This document shows, in pieces, positions 23,093 to 32,355 of a stretch of 40,632 nucleotides of DNA. Origin of the DNA: a virus. The first letter of the stretch is position 1. The number at the start of each line of letters is the position of its first letter. The position numbers were made by a program, and so were the translations under genes. The notes under the pieces are model-generated. The model searched no databases, was not told the origin of the DNA, and saw nothing but the letters and a program-made list of their open reading frames with translations. The stretch is taken from positions 1 through 40,632 of the IMG/VR virus record IMGVR_UViG_3300048927_000364, one strand, 5' to 3'.

Positions 23093-23328
23093 TGTCGGTC
23101 ACTCTTCCAAAGCCCGATCTGTCGTGGCTTGGTCAGCTATCCGGCGCGATTGCTCCGCAACAGCAGCAAGCTGGACAGATGACGGCGAACGGCTATTTCC
23201 CGCCGGCGCCCGCTGCCGGGCAGCCCCAGCAGTCGGGCGGCTTCTTGAGCCAACTGATGAACAAGCTTCCGCAAAATCAATTCTCGGTCAATCCGATGAT
23301 GAACACCAACTTCCGTCTTGGAGGCTGA
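23092..23328 (+). CDS. Small Gln/Pro-rich protein of the ejection cluster
   Basis: A 78-residue protein (LSWLGQLSGAIAPQQQQAGQ, GGFLSQLMNKLPQNQF), its ATG overlapping the previous stop. Its N-terminal motif, Pro-x-Pro-(D)-x-SWL, is like that of the following large ejection protein (TPDRSWLDSLTNSLG), so it may be a short paralogue or be packaged with it. Function is inferred from position. Confidence 0.65.
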   Translation: MSVTLPKPDLSWLGQLSGAIAPQQQQAGQMTANGYFPPAPAAGQPQQSGGFLSQLMNKLPQNQFSVNPMMNTNFRLGG

Positions 23329-23331
23329 CAG

Positions 23332-25443
23332 ATGGCGATTGCCAACCTTCGCGTCCCGATTACGCCTCTGCCGACGCCAGATAGGTCGTGGCTCGATAGC
23401 CTAACGAACTCGCTCGGGAGTGCGATCGATACCGCTGCGCAGAACAAGGCTTTTGAGCAGAACGTGATCCCGGCGATCACCGGGACGCCCGCGCCGCAGC
23501 AGCAGCCGGGATTCCTTGGCCGTCTCTTCGGGCAACAGGGTATTCCCGCGCCTACCGCGCAGCGCCAGATCGCAGCGACCAATCCAGCGCCGGTGCAGGG
23601 CAGTGTAGCAGCCGGAACGCCGAACGATATCCAGAACCAGTTCATCGACACAGCGAGGAACGGTCTTGATCTGGGTGACGGCAAGCGCATTGCGTTGACG
23701 AACCCATACGGTTTGGCGGCTCTTGCTGCCACTGGTCGAGCTGAAAGCTCTTGGGATCCGTCGAAGGTCAACGCTGCTTGGGCGGATCCATCCCAGAGTG
23801 GGCAGGCAGGAACGGCAGGCGGCATTCTGTCCTGGCGGAACGAACGCCTCGCCAACTTGCGCAATTATGCTCAGTCGCAGGGCGCCGATCCGTCGAACAT
23901 CAGTCCCGAACTGCAGGCGAAGTTCTTCCTTCAGGAGGATCCGACGCTCATTCAACGCTTGAATGCCGCGAAAAGCCCGCAGGAGGCCGCGAGCATCATG
24001 GCGAATGCTTGGAAGTTCGCCGGATATGATCAGGCCGGTGGCGAGGCCGCTCGCCGTTCTGCACTGACGCAAAACTACTATTCGACGCAGTTCGCGAATG
24101 CCCAGCCGTCGGCAGCCGCGGCCGCCGCCGTCTCACCGGCCGGCCCGACGCAGGTTGCAAGCCTTGATCCCTCGATCGGACTTCCCGCACCGGGCGCAGC
24201 CGCAGAGATGCGCGCCACCAATCCGGCTCCGGCTGCATCTGGGTTTGATCCTGCCACGGCGACGCCTGCCCAGTTGAACGCCGCGCTCAGTCCCAGCCAA
24301 GCCGCGCAGCCCGGATATGTCGACCCGACCGTGACGACAGCCTATCGTCAGCCACAACAGCAGACGGCAGGAATTGCGCCCGTCGCGCCGGCTGCCGCCA
24401 GCGCCGCACCGGATCTGATCGCCTCGGCGCAGCCTGTCAGCCGGCAGAACGTCTCGAATGAGGCTATCGCGGCCATGGTGCGCAATCCCTACACACGGCA
24501 GACGGGTTTGCAGCTCTGGCAGCAGGTTTTGACGGGCAAGACGGCCCAGCCATGGTCTTTCGTGAAGCTCGATGATGGCACGCTTGCTCGGGCGAACCAG
24601 TCGACCGGCGAGGTTCAGAACCTTGGCAAGTTTGCAAGTGGCAAAAAGGATCTTCTCAGCAACGGGAAGGGTGCCTTCTACGATTCCGAGAATAATCAAT
24701 GGATTATCCCGCCTGATGGTGCTGCGGGCAGCGATAAGGAATTCTTCGGAACGACGGTGCCGTATTACGATGCGAACGGCGCACTGCACTATCGCCAACT
24801 CTCAAAGAGCGGCGATGGCAAGGATCTCGATTTCGGTCCTGGCGCAACCGCCGCTCCTCCGACGCGCACGATCGACACCGGGACGGAACTGGTCACCGTT
24901 GGCCCTGGTGGTCAGGAAATATCGCGTGTTCCGAAGCAGAACTACCAGAAGGCCGTTGAGGACGCTTCAGGCAACGCAACCGGCAAGAACGTCGTTGAGG
25001 CGAAATCCGCACTCCCTACGATAGAGGGTGCCGGAAACCAGATGCTTGCCACGATCGACAGCCTCTCAAGCGATCCATATCTGCCGAACATGCTGGGCAA
25101 GAAGAGCTATCTTCCGAATTTCACCACTGAATCCCAGCGTGTCCAGTCGAAGATGGACCAGATCGGCGGCCAGTCCTTCCTTCAGGCCTACAACACCCTT
25201 CGGGGCGGCGGTCAAATCACGGAAGTCGAAGGCAAGAAGGCCACCGATGCCATGGCGCGGCTCAACACCGCTCAGAGCGAAGCTGATTATCGGGAAGCGC
25301 TCGGCGAACTGCGCGACATCGTTGTCCAGGGCATCGCACGCGCTCGCCAGAAAGCCGGCGTGGGTAGTGGCAATCAGATGGAACAACCTGCACCTCAGGG
25401 CAATACGACATCTTCCGGTGTCAAATGGAGCATTGAAAAATGA
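23332..25443 (+). CDS. Ejection protein with phage tail lysozyme domain
   Basis: The 703-residue protein has a peptidoglycan hydrolase domain around residues 125-250: LAALAATGRAESSWDPSKVN (with probable catalytic Glu), AGGILSWRNERLANLRNYA, then a helix bundle ending ARRSALTQNYYSTQF. This is the layout of virion-associated tail lysozymes. Long Ala/Pro/Gln linkers and a C-terminal helical domain follow. It should be injected and open the cell wall during entry. The stop overlaps the next start (ATGA). Confidence 0.85.
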   Translation: MAIANLRVPITPLPTPDRSWLDSLTNSLGSAIDTAAQNKAFEQNVIPAITGTPAPQQQPGFLGRLFGQQGIPAPTAQRQIAATNPAPVQGSVAAGTPNDIQNQFIDTARNGLDLGDGKRIALTNPYGLAALAATGRAESSWDPSKVNAAWADPSQSGQAGTAGGILSWRNERLANLRNYAQSQGADPSNISPELQAKFFLQEDPTLIQRLNAAKSPQEAASIMANAWKFAGYDQAGGEAARRSALTQNYYSTQFANAQPSAAAAAAVSPAGPTQVASLDPSIGLPAPGAAAEMRATNPAPAASGFDPATATPAQLNAALSPSQAAQPGYVDPTVTTAYRQPQQQTAGIAPVAPAAASAAPDLIASAQPVSRQNVSNEAIAAMVRNPYTRQTGLQLWQQVLTGKTAQPWSFVKLDDGTLARANQSTGEVQNLGKFASGKKDLLSNGKGAFYDSENNQWIIPPDGAAGSDKEFFGTTVPYYDANGALHYRQLSKSGDGKDLDFGPGATAAPPTRTIDTGTELVTVGPGGQEISRVPKQNYQKAVEDASGNATGKNVVEAKSALPTIEGAGNQMLATIDSLSSDPYLPNMLGKKSYLPNFTTESQRVQSKMDQIGGQSFLQAYNTLRGGGQITEVEGKKATDAMARLNTAQSEADYREALGELRDIVVQGIARARQKAGVGSGNQMEQPAPQGNTTSSGVKWSIEK

Positions 25444-27611
25444 CCGTTCTGAACATCGGTGGACAGAAAGTCACGGTCGATGACAGCTTTGAGAAGCTGG
25501 CACCAGATCAGCAGCAAGCAACGGTCGAAGAAATCGTGAAGACGCTTGGCGGTGGGCAGAATGCAGCACCAGCGTCCCAGCAGGACAATAGCGCCGTCGT
25601 GCCTGGCAAGGCGGATACCGGCGTCGGCAGGCTGATAACTGGAGCACCGACCGATCCGCGCGATAGTCTCGCAGGCCGAGTTGACGCATTTGGGCGTGGC
25701 GCCGCTGATACGCTTTCTTTCGGCCTCGCAGACGAGCTTGCTGCCCAGATGAAGAGCGGCCCGCTTTCGGTGCAGCGGCCGCCTGACGAATATTACAACA
25801 GCGGCATCTATGCTGGTGCTTACAATCCCCTCGGTGCCATCGCGCGCACCCTGAATGCTCCCTTTACATCCGACACAAAGAACGCTGATTACGATAAAGC
25901 TCTTGCCGATGAACGAGCCATCAACGCCTCCGACGAGCAGAACCGCGGCGGGTATCGAATTGCGGGTCAGCTGACCGGCGGTGTTGCCGGCGGCGCTGGT
26001 TTGGCGAAGAGTGGTCTCTCTCTGACAGCGAACGCCATCAATCGTGGTGCTAGCCTTGGACGCGTCGCGGCAGCTGGCGCGGGCGAGGGCGCCATCCTTG
26101 GTGGAGCGCAGGGCTTTGGCAGCGGCGAAGGGGGCTTTCTAAACCGGCTTCAGAGCGGCGGGATTGGTGCGTTAGTTGGCCTTGGCACCGGCGCTGTCGC
26201 TCCGTATGTGACGGCCGGTGCCGGCTCGTTCCTCCGTTCCCTTCTTGCGCCGGTCACATCTCGTCTGAACCCGACACCCGCTGCAAACCGCGCGCTGGGC
26301 ACAGCGATGCAGCGTGCCGGGCTGACGGCCGATGACGTGGCGGACTCGATGCAGTCGGCGAACAACGATGGACAGCAGGGCTATGCTGCCGCCGACGCCA
26401 TCGGCAACGCTGGCCAACGGATGCTTTCGACCGTGGCACGCACGCCGAACGATGCGCGTCAGGAAGTCGTCAACCAGCTCCTGACACGTCAGGCAGGGCA
26501 GGGCGAGCGCTTGTCGAATGCTATCGCGGAAGGCTTTGGAGCTCCGGACACGGCGGCGCAGCGTGCAGCATCGCTGACCGGTGCACGAGACGCCGAAGCC
26601 AATCAGCTTTACGGTGCAGCACGTCGCGATGCAGGCGCGGTGAATGTCTCGCCTGTTCTGGATACGATTGACCAGACCCTTTCGCCAGGTGTCAACCAGA
26701 TCGTCAGCCCGCGCGACAATATCGGCAATGACACAATTGAAGGAGCACTTGCGCGCGTCCGCAGCATGCTTTCCGACGGCAGGTCACAGGTAACGGACTT
26801 CAATACCCTGTTTCGTGCCAAGATGGACGTTGACGACATGATCCAGCGCGCCACCAACCAGGGAGCAAACTGGCGTGCGAATGCGCTCGGGCAGGTCCAG
26901 CGTCAGATTAACAATGCGCTTGCGGATGCATCACCATCGTATCGGCAGGCTGCCGCCAATTATGCGGAGCGGAGCGGCGTTATCGATGCCGTGGACGCCG
27001 GAACCGCCGCCGCCTCCGGCCGTACTCGTGCCGCAGACAATATCGCCGGATTTAACGGAATGACGCCGGATCAGCAGCAAGCTTTCCGCGCCGGCTACGC
27101 TGATCCCCTGATTACCCGCGTGGAAGCAGCTGCCTCGTCGCCGACCACGAACAAGGCTCGCATGCTGATGACGCCAAAGTATTCGAGTGAGTTTCAGGAG
27201 TTCGCAGCTCCGGGAATGGCTGATCAGCTTGGCGACCGTGTGGCGCGCGAACAGCGTATGTTCGAGACGATGAACCAAGCGATTGGAGGCTCACGCACCG
27301 CGGACAATCTTGCGGACATGTCGGATGTGGCGAACTTCGACCCGGCCGTGCTGTCGAACCTCTTCAGTGGGAATCTAAAGACAGCAGCAGTTCAAGCTGC
27401 AGTGCGGGTTTTGAACGAAGGAAAGGGCATGCCGCCGCGCGTCATCGAGCGTATCGGCCGGGGCCTGATGGAAACCGATCCCCAGGCGGCACGCAATCTT
27501 CTCAGCGTCGCCGGCAGCAAAGTGACTTCTGATACCGCAAAGCGAGGAATGGCTACTGCCATCTTGAACAATCTTACATCAACGGTGCCGGGAAGAGCTG
27601 TCGCGAACTAA
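25440..27611 (+). CDS. Large internal ejection protein
   Basis: At 723 residues it is the largest gene. A short N-terminal domain (VTVDDSFEKLAPDQQQATVE) is followed near residues 180-275 by a long Gly/Ala-rich hydrophobic part (GVAGGAGLAKSG, GALVGLGTGAVAPYVTAGAG) able to cross membranes, then a long helical C-terminal half. Such a design is usual in podophage internal core proteins that form the trans-envelope DNA conduit. Its stop overlaps that of the convergent gene. Confidence 0.8.
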   Translation: MTVLNIGGQKVTVDDSFEKLAPDQQQATVEEIVKTLGGGQNAAPASQQDNSAVVPGKADTGVGRLITGAPTDPRDSLAGRVDAFGRGAADTLSFGLADELAAQMKSGPLSVQRPPDEYYNSGIYAGAYNPLGAIARTLNAPFTSDTKNADYDKALADERAINASDEQNRGGYRIAGQLTGGVAGGAGLAKSGLSLTANAINRGASLGRVAAAGAGEGAILGGAQGFGSGEGGFLNRLQSGGIGALVGLGTGAVAPYVTAGAGSFLRSLLAPVTSRLNPTPAANRALGTAMQRAGLTADDVADSMQSANNDGQQGYAAADAIGNAGQRMLSTVARTPNDARQEVVNQLLTRQAGQGERLSNAIAEGFGAPDTAAQRAASLTGARDAEANQLYGAARRDAGAVNVSPVLDTIDQTLSPGVNQIVSPRDNIGNDTIEGALARVRSMLSDGRSQVTDFNTLFRAKMDVDDMIQRATNQGANWRANALGQVQRQINNALADASPSYRQAAANYAERSGVIDAVDAGTAAASGRTRAADNIAGFNGMTPDQQQAFRAGYADPLITRVEAAASSPTTNKARMLMTPKYSSEFQEFAAPGMADQLGDRVAREQRMFETMNQAIGGSRTADNLADMSDVANFDPAVLSNLFSGNLKTAAVQAAVRVLNEGKGMPPRVIERIGRGLMETDPQAARNLLSVAGSKVTSDTAKRGMATAILNNLTSTVPGRAVAN

Positions 27612-27844
27612 ATCCTTGGCCGCTTCTGCTTCCAGGACTCGGGGACCTTGTTGCCACTGACCTCAATCGCCCAAGCGGCTAAAACGCCACCGGCTCCCAC
27701 GCCACCAAGGAACGACGGCCAGCTCAGTTGGCCAGTGAACAGGTTGACGCCGATCACTGTCAAAATGATCGGAAACACCCAACGCCACGGGCCCGGCGTC
27801 CGGTCAATCTTCGGCTCTTGCGGATCGTGATCAATGGTTTGCAT
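27608..27844 (-). CDS. Small membrane protein on the reverse strand
   Basis: A 78-residue protein with two hydrophobic stretches (WVFPIILTVIGVNLF, FLGGVGAGGVLAAWAIEV) between a charged N-terminus and a basic end. It runs against the late operon, next to a second leftward gene, so it can be expressed in the lysogen. Its stop overlaps the ejection gene stop by 4 bases. Holin-like or superinfection-exclusion roles are possible, but nothing shows which. Confidence 0.7.
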   Translation of the reverse strand: MQTIDHDPQEPKIDRTPGPWRWVFPIILTVIGVNLFTGQLSWPSFLGGVGAGGVLAAWAIEVSGNKVPESWKQKRPRI

Positions 27845-27954
27845 GCTGGCACATTACACGAAAGAGGTGAGAAATGAAGATCTCTGGAAGCGCAATATCC
27901 CCGTTGCCGAACCAGCTCGATACCATGGAACTGGTCGGAGAGCTTTCCGGTACT

Positions 27955-28233
27955 CTATGGCGTGAACCAAATGGCGTTTATCGCATCGATGGGCGGGTGA
28001 TCCCAGTTGGTCACAAGGCCGCCTTGGGCGTTGATGACAGCCAGTTTGTCATTGGCGTCCATGACGGCCAAGACATGAGTGTAGGCTTGTTGGGGTTCGA
28101 GGGCGGTGTGCACATAAAATAGAGAATACTGAAATTGGTGCCATTGCCCCAAGCTTTTGATGCGATCCCTTACTGCATCGTAATTTTGACCGGGGCTCAT
28201 CAAGTCATAAGCTATGAACAGATTGGATGCCAT
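27955..28233 (-). CDS. SinR/Cas2-like small ferredoxin-fold protein
   Basis: The 92-residue protein has NLFIAYDLMSPGQNYDAVRD, then IKSLGQWHQFQYSLFYVHT and AVMDANDKLAVINAQGG: the strand-helix-strand pattern, the I-x-YDL start and the N-DxL-x-V end of the small SinR-family proteins, which databases also label Cas2-like. There is no cas1 or CRISPR array, so adaptation is not implied. AAGGGAGG precedes the ATG. A Cas2/VapD-like fold could mean nuclease activity, but this is not shown. It is leftward cargo in the late operon. Confidence 0.75.
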   Translation of the reverse strand: MASNLFIAYDLMSPGQNYDAVRDRIKSLGQWHQFQYSLFYVHTALEPQQAYTHVLAVMDANDKLAVINAQGGLVTNWDHPPIDAINAIWFTP

Positions 28234-28296
28234 TTTCCCCTCCCTTAGTTGCGCGAACTACTGAAGCAGGAACACAAGTAAGAGTCGAGTCAGCAA

Positions 28297-28321
28297 GGCG
28301 GTTCTTCGGAGCCGCCTTTTT
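28297..28321 (+). terminator. UUCG-tetraloop terminator before the tail fibre gene
   Basis: GGCGGTTC-TTCG-GAGCCGCC with a canonical C(UUCG)G loop and five T on the plus strand. It lies 15 bases before the tail fibre start, so it would stop late transcription there unless antitermination occurs. Confidence 0.85.
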
Positions 28322-28335
28322 CTATGGAGAATCGA

Positions 28336-29274
28336 ATGGCCGGTTTTTGGAACCAGTCCAATACCCAGATTCATGACGCGAACGGGAAGCCCTTCATCAA
28401 TGCGCGGGCATATTTCTACAAGGGCGGCACATCGACCCCGATCACCGTTTACAAGACCTATTCCCTTGGCTCGATCAATGCGCATCCAAACCCGGTTGTG
28501 ACGAATGGCAATGGCTATTTCCCGCCGGTGTTCTTCGATGAGGCTGACGGCTTCTATCGCGAGCGCTTGACGACGGCTCAGGGTGTCGTGATCTACGACG
28601 TTGACGGCATCCCGATCATCGGCCCGTCGGCCGGTGGAGGTGGTGGGGGCGACAATCCGGTTGATCCGAACTCTGTCCTGATCACTGGCGACATGATCGC
28701 CGGCTATCGGGAGGGGCAGCGCAACGGCTTTGTGCGCGCCAATGGTCGAACGATCGGTGCGGCCATCTCTGGAGCTTCAGAACGGGCTAACTCGGACACT
28801 CAGCCGCTATTCGAGTTCCTTTGGAACACTGACACGACGCTCGCTGTCGTCGGCGGCCGCGGTATCAGTTCGCTTGCAGATTGGACCGCGAACAAGCAGA
28901 TGACGTTGCCTGACTGGCGCAGTCGCGCCCTCATCGGCACCGATATCATGGGGAATATCGCCGCAGGCATCATCACCGGGGCGGTTCTCGGCTTCGGCAC
29001 TGGCGAGACTGCCCATACGCTGACGGCTGCTGAGATGCCGAACCATGCGCATCCACTCTCTGATCCAGGTCATGACCATTCTTGGGGAAATAGAGCGCAG
29101 CCTTTTGCCATAACCCCCGGCAACTTCGGTTCGTATGCGCAAGGTGGACCGGATCCAAGCGCCCTGAGAACGTACTCGAGCTTTACCGGTATCACCATGA
29201 GCGCAGTTGGCGGTGGTCAATCGCACAACAACGTTCAGCCCTCCCGCGCCCTCACGATCTACATAAGGCTCTGA
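28336..29274 (+). CDS. Tail fibre protein with tail collar domain
   Basis: The ATG at 28336 follows GGAG. The 312-residue protein begins with a short beta domain (FINARAYFYKGGTSTPITVY) that attaches to the tail. After a poly-Gly linker (about residues 102-107) comes a collar-type domain: NKQMTLPDWRSRALIGTDI, GTGETAHTLTAAEMPNHAHP and the end HNNVQPSRALTIYIRL. It should contact the host surface or carry the receptor-binding tip. Confidence 0.85.
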   Translation: MAGFWNQSNTQIHDANGKPFINARAYFYKGGTSTPITVYKTYSLGSINAHPNPVVTNGNGYFPPVFFDEADGFYRERLTTAQGVVIYDVDGIPIIGPSAGGGGGGDNPVDPNSVLITGDMIAGYREGQRNGFVRANGRTIGAAISGASERANSDTQPLFEFLWNTDTTLAVVGGRGISSLADWTANKQMTLPDWRSRALIGTDIMGNIAAGIITGAVLGFGTGETAHTLTAAEMPNHAHPLSDPGHDHSWGNRAQPFAITPGNFGSYAQGGPDPSALRTYSSFTGITMSAVGGGQSHNNVQPSRALTIYIRL

Positions 29275-29276
29275 CG

Positions 29277-29621
29277 ATGTACGAAGCAAACTTTGCTCCG
29301 GTGTCAAACCGCGCGGACTGGTTTGGTACGATCGAGCTTGTCAACGATGACACAAGCGAGGTCCTGACCGATCTTTCCGATGTGTCGGTGCTCATGGAAC
29401 TGCGGAGCCGCAATCCGCCATGCCGCGTGCTGTCCGCTTCAACCGAAGACGGCCATATCGAGACATCGACAGGCATTATCCAATGGCATTTCACGGCTGA
29501 CGAGATGCGCGGGCTCCGGCCTGGCACCTACGAAATCGGTATCACCATCACGCGCGAAGACTTCACCGAGCAGGAGCTCGTCGGCTCCGTTCCGGTCATA
29601 GACGGGATTGTCAGAACATGA
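29277..29621 (+). CDS. Small tail-associated beta protein
   Basis: The 114-residue protein (NRADWFGTIELVNDDTSEVL, IIQWHFTADEMRGLRPGTYE) looks like a single beta-sandwich of the kind found between phage baseplate and fibre genes. Its stop overlaps the next start (ATGA at 29618). It is probably a tail adaptor or fibre-attachment protein; that is inferred from position. Confidence 0.7.
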   Translation: MYEANFAPVSNRADWFGTIELVNDDTSEVLTDLSDVSVLMELRSRNPPCRVLSASTEDGHIETSTGIIQWHFTADEMRGLRPGTYEIGITITREDFTEQELVGSVPVIDGIVRT

Positions 29622-31156
29622 GCCAAACTTCGTTGAAGATCCGCATCGTTCCGCGGTTCCCGGCAAAAATCGATGCGACCGACGGTATCAAGGTTGTGCG
29701 CAGCGGCGTCGATCTGGTCGTCAAATCCGACTATGGTGACCTCGTACAGGTTCCGAGCGTCACCAATCCCGACCGGACGTTCATGCTGGCCTGGGATTCT
29801 GACATCGACAATTACCAGGCGATGTCTTTCACCAACATCATCAACAACATCCAGGATGCCATCATCGGGCCTCCACTGGCTGCGATCGACGCCGCAAATC
29901 CCGGCGCCAATCAGGCAATCTATTTTACTGATGTCGGCGTTGCTTCGACGTATACCGTCTCATCGTATGTTCGCGGAATATCGAATGCTGCCGATGCGCC
30001 TACTTTTCTCTCAGGAATCGGCGCGGCTACGGCAGCACAGGGCGCAAAGGCTGATACAGCGCTTCAGCCAGGGGAAGCCGCAACTCCTGCGCAGGGAACG
30101 AAAGCCGACAATGCTCTCCCCAAATTCAATAGTCAGTTTCTGGTAGGCGCATCGCGCTATGCCACATCACTGAACTTCCGCGTGGACAATACCTCGTGGG
30201 TGGCAGCCAACACGGTATCAGGCAAGAATGTCTATGCAGGCGCGGCGGCAATTGATGGTTTCTCGTGGGTTGAGGACATTATGCCCGGCACCGAGCAACC
30301 AGGAGTGATCAGCAGCTACGCTAGATCCCCCAACGGGAACTATGCTTCTGTGGCGGCCGCAAGGTCCAGCGACAACGCGTCACTGTCCCGCCAGAACATC
30401 ATTGGCCACGTCGCGGTCGCCATGGTGGATAACCCCACAGTCGCCCACAACGTCTGGGGCAAGTACACCCACGCTTGGTATGCGGCTGGTGCGAAGGATG
30501 GCAGCTTCCTCCTAGGCGAAGAGAACTCCATCTGCAATCTTGGCCCCGCAGGCACCCTTCTCGCACCCTTCGATCTGGTTGCTGGTGGTGCTAATGGGAA
30601 CAATGACCAGAAGGCAAACCTCCGGCTGACTGCAGGCACGGGCATAGCGTCCAACAAGGTGTCTTGCGCGCTCCAGATCACTAACAATAACGCGCAGTTT
30701 GCTAGCGGGATCGTCTTTGGGTCTGGTGCACTGGACAGCTCAAGTGGTTATGCTCCCGGCATCTCTATGCCACAGAACGTAGGGATTAGCTTTTATGCTG
30801 CCTCCAATACCAACCTGCTGTGGCGCATCTTCTGCAACACAGGCTCAGTGGTGTCTCCGGGCGCCCTGATCTTCGGGGATGGCGTCACGGAGCTTTATGC
30901 TTCCAACCTCGATCTTGGGACGTCCGGGAAATACTTCTCCATCGCTGGAACCAAGGTGGTCGGGGCTAGGGCGACGGGGTGGGGAGCTGACAATGGTACC
31001 TCCCTGCGGAATACCATGACGACCTACGCGGCGACGGCAGAAGCCACATACACGCAAGCAACCATCCAGAGCCTTATGGACAACGTGCGCAACCTTAGCC
31101 GCACCATCAAGGCTCTCAAGGATGACCTTATCGCCCACGGCCTCATAGGAGCCTAG
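29618..31156 (+). CDS. Tail fibre/spike protein
   Basis: The 512-residue protein has an N-terminal attachment domain, a linker with repeated QGAKADTALQPG and QGTKADNALP (about residues 138-168) characteristic of fibre shafts, a long beta-rich middle (residues 175-440) and a conserved C-terminal tail (VVGARATGWGADNG, then SRTIKALKDDLIAHGLIGA). The middle shows unlike codon and residue use (Asn/Ser/Ala-rich) as expected of a variable receptor-binding part. It likely decides host specificity. Confidence 0.85.
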   Translation: MSQTSLKIRIVPRFPAKIDATDGIKVVRSGVDLVVKSDYGDLVQVPSVTNPDRTFMLAWDSDIDNYQAMSFTNIINNIQDAIIGPPLAAIDAANPGANQAIYFTDVGVASTYTVSSYVRGISNAADAPTFLSGIGAATAAQGAKADTALQPGEAATPAQGTKADNALPKFNSQFLVGASRYATSLNFRVDNTSWVAANTVSGKNVYAGAAAIDGFSWVEDIMPGTEQPGVISSYARSPNGNYASVAAARSSDNASLSRQNIIGHVAVAMVDNPTVAHNVWGKYTHAWYAAGAKDGSFLLGEENSICNLGPAGTLLAPFDLVAGGANGNNDQKANLRLTAGTGIASNKVSCALQITNNNAQFASGIVFGSGALDSSSGYAPGISMPQNVGISFYAASNTNLLWRIFCNTGSVVSPGALIFGDGVTELYASNLDLGTSGKYFSIAGTKVVGARATGWGADNGTSLRNTMTTYAATAEATYTQATIQSLMDNVRNLSRTIKALKDDLIAHGLIGA

Positions 31157-31163
31157 AAGACAC

Positions 31164-31355
31164 ATGAAGCTTGACAGTGAAAATGATCGCCAAATGCTTC
31201 TCGATATCATCGGAAGCTCTGCAATTCAGGGAAAGGCTGTGTTCCAAGTTGCGGACTTGGTCAGGCGCATTCAGGTAGCCGGGATCGAAGTACCCCCTGC
31301 TTCCTCAATTGATCGCATCGGCGCTACTCATGTGAGTAGTGGTCCAACCGACTAA
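31164..31355 (+). CDS. Small protein after the tail fibre
   Basis: A 63-residue protein (ENDRQMLLDIIGSSAIQGKA, VFQVADLVRRIQVAG) read 7 bases after the fibre gene, helical and charged. The position and the 'D...LL..I......G..V..V..L' pattern recall small proteins following fibre genes in other rhizobial prophages. No function is known to me. Confidence 0.65.
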   Translation: MKLDSENDRQMLLDIIGSSAIQGKAVFQVADLVRRIQVAGIEVPPASSIDRIGATHVSSGPTD

Positions 31356-31391
31356 TTAGTTTCCTGCACGAACATACGACTACGAGCTTGT

Positions 31392-32051
31392 CTAGAGCGG
31401 TATGGCCGCCTTGCGCAGTTCATCGCTAATTTCCAGCATCAATAGAACTATATCGGCGAAAGAAAGCTCTGAATCGATTATATGTCGCCCGTGGTCTGCT
31501 GGCGATATCGTGTAGGCGTGCCAAGTCACCGGTTTTGCTGAGGGATTTGTTATATTTACCTTGCCACCATGCGAGCACGCGTTGCGAATGACCCGGGCGA
31601 AATTGAATAACGACGGCCATTGCTGCGAGTCCGCTCCGTAAAGAGTTTTAACCTTATCGAGGTAGCGATCCCAAAAAATCGAAAACGTCCCGCTGATAAA
31701 AAAGACTATTCCAGGAAATTGTGCGGTCTCTTGGATATTTCCGCTATCTATTGCCCGCTGGTGCTCCTGCATCGCCGTTATTGGATCGTTGTCACCGATA
31801 ACAATTTGGATATCTGGTGAGGGCCGCTTCTCGATGGCGCGCATTATGGCTCCGTCTTGAATATCAATGGGCACGGTAATCTTGATGCCATGAATATTGC
31901 TTAACAGCTCGAACCTTTTTGGAAGATTCCGGCTGCTGTAGGCAGCTATAACCACGCACCATGTCTCTAGGTACATTTGGATGTGGTACATGTAGTCGTG
32001 GATATGGTCCTTGCCACTCTCAAGTTTAATCATTCCCCGCCTAGACAACAT
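31392..32051 (-). CDS. HEPN-like protein, candidate defence ribonuclease
   Basis: The ATG at 32051 with GAGG upstream gives 219 residues; ATG 32033 (AGGCGGGG) and GTG 32066 are alternatives. Near residues 156-161 stands RNACSH within FNFARVIRNACSHGGKVN, the R-x4-H motif of HEPN RNases with the usual polar residue after Arg, on a predicted helix. The rest is helical with a hydrophobic patch (GIVFFISGTFSIFW). HEPN proteins often cut RNA in abortive infection or toxin systems. It runs against the late operon and is less GC-rich than its neighbours, suggesting acquired cargo. RNase activity is inferred. Confidence 0.7.
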   Translation of the reverse strand: MLSRRGMIKLESGKDHIHDYMYHIQMYLETWCVVIAAYSSRNLPKRFELLSNIHGIKITVPIDIQDGAIMRAIEKRPSPDIQIVIGDNDPITAMQEHQRAIDSGNIQETAQFPGIVFFISGTFSIFWDRYLDKVKTLYGADSQQWPSLFNFARVIRNACSHGGKVNITNPSAKPVTWHAYTISPADHGRHIIDSELSFADIVLLMLEISDELRKAAIPL

Positions 32052-32238
32052 ATCGCTCTGCCTCACTTGCCGATCAGTCCGATTTAATCTCGCAATAGAT
32101 TTACTTCGATTTAATTTTATCTGCAGGCTTTTGACTCGGTAGCCTCCTTAATTGCTTCAGGAAGCAACCAAGAACGCAGCTCGGCGAGCTGTCTTCACGT
32201 AAGAGAGCTTAGATAGTCATCCAAAAAAGGAAAATACT

Positions 32239-32337
32239 GTGAAACTCGTCCCGAATGCGGGCCGGGTGCTTAAGCGTTCCTCCACGATGAACGGCTGGCT
32301 TCTTCCAAGCTCGCCGTTGATTGATCCGAACTGGTGA
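32239..32337 (+). pseudogene. Decayed 5' fragment of a holin-like gene
   Basis: From GTG 32239 (AAGG upstream) the frame encodes 32 residues, KLVPNAGRVLKRSSTMNGWL and on to a TGA at 32335-32337. It lines up with KLIPEWRGVLRRAWSIRLIV of the membrane protein at 33152, which is the intact version of this type. The membrane part is lost. The fragment lies in the 300-base gap between the HEPN-like gene and the lipoprotein, as if those cargo genes had been inserted into an older lysis locus. It could still be translated as a short peptide. Confidence 0.4.
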
Positions 32338-32355
32338 ATGAAGTTCGACCGCAGG

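Noticed and set aside
27874-28122. Rightward ORF of 82 codons with a fair ribosome site (GAGGTG)
   Set aside because: It overlaps the SinR/Cas2-like gene on the other strand, which has family motifs and a stronger ribosome site; both cannot be well supported.
27955-28233. CRISPR adaptation module because of the Cas2-like protein
   Set aside because: No cas1, no other cas gene and no regularly spaced repeats were seen anywhere in the window.
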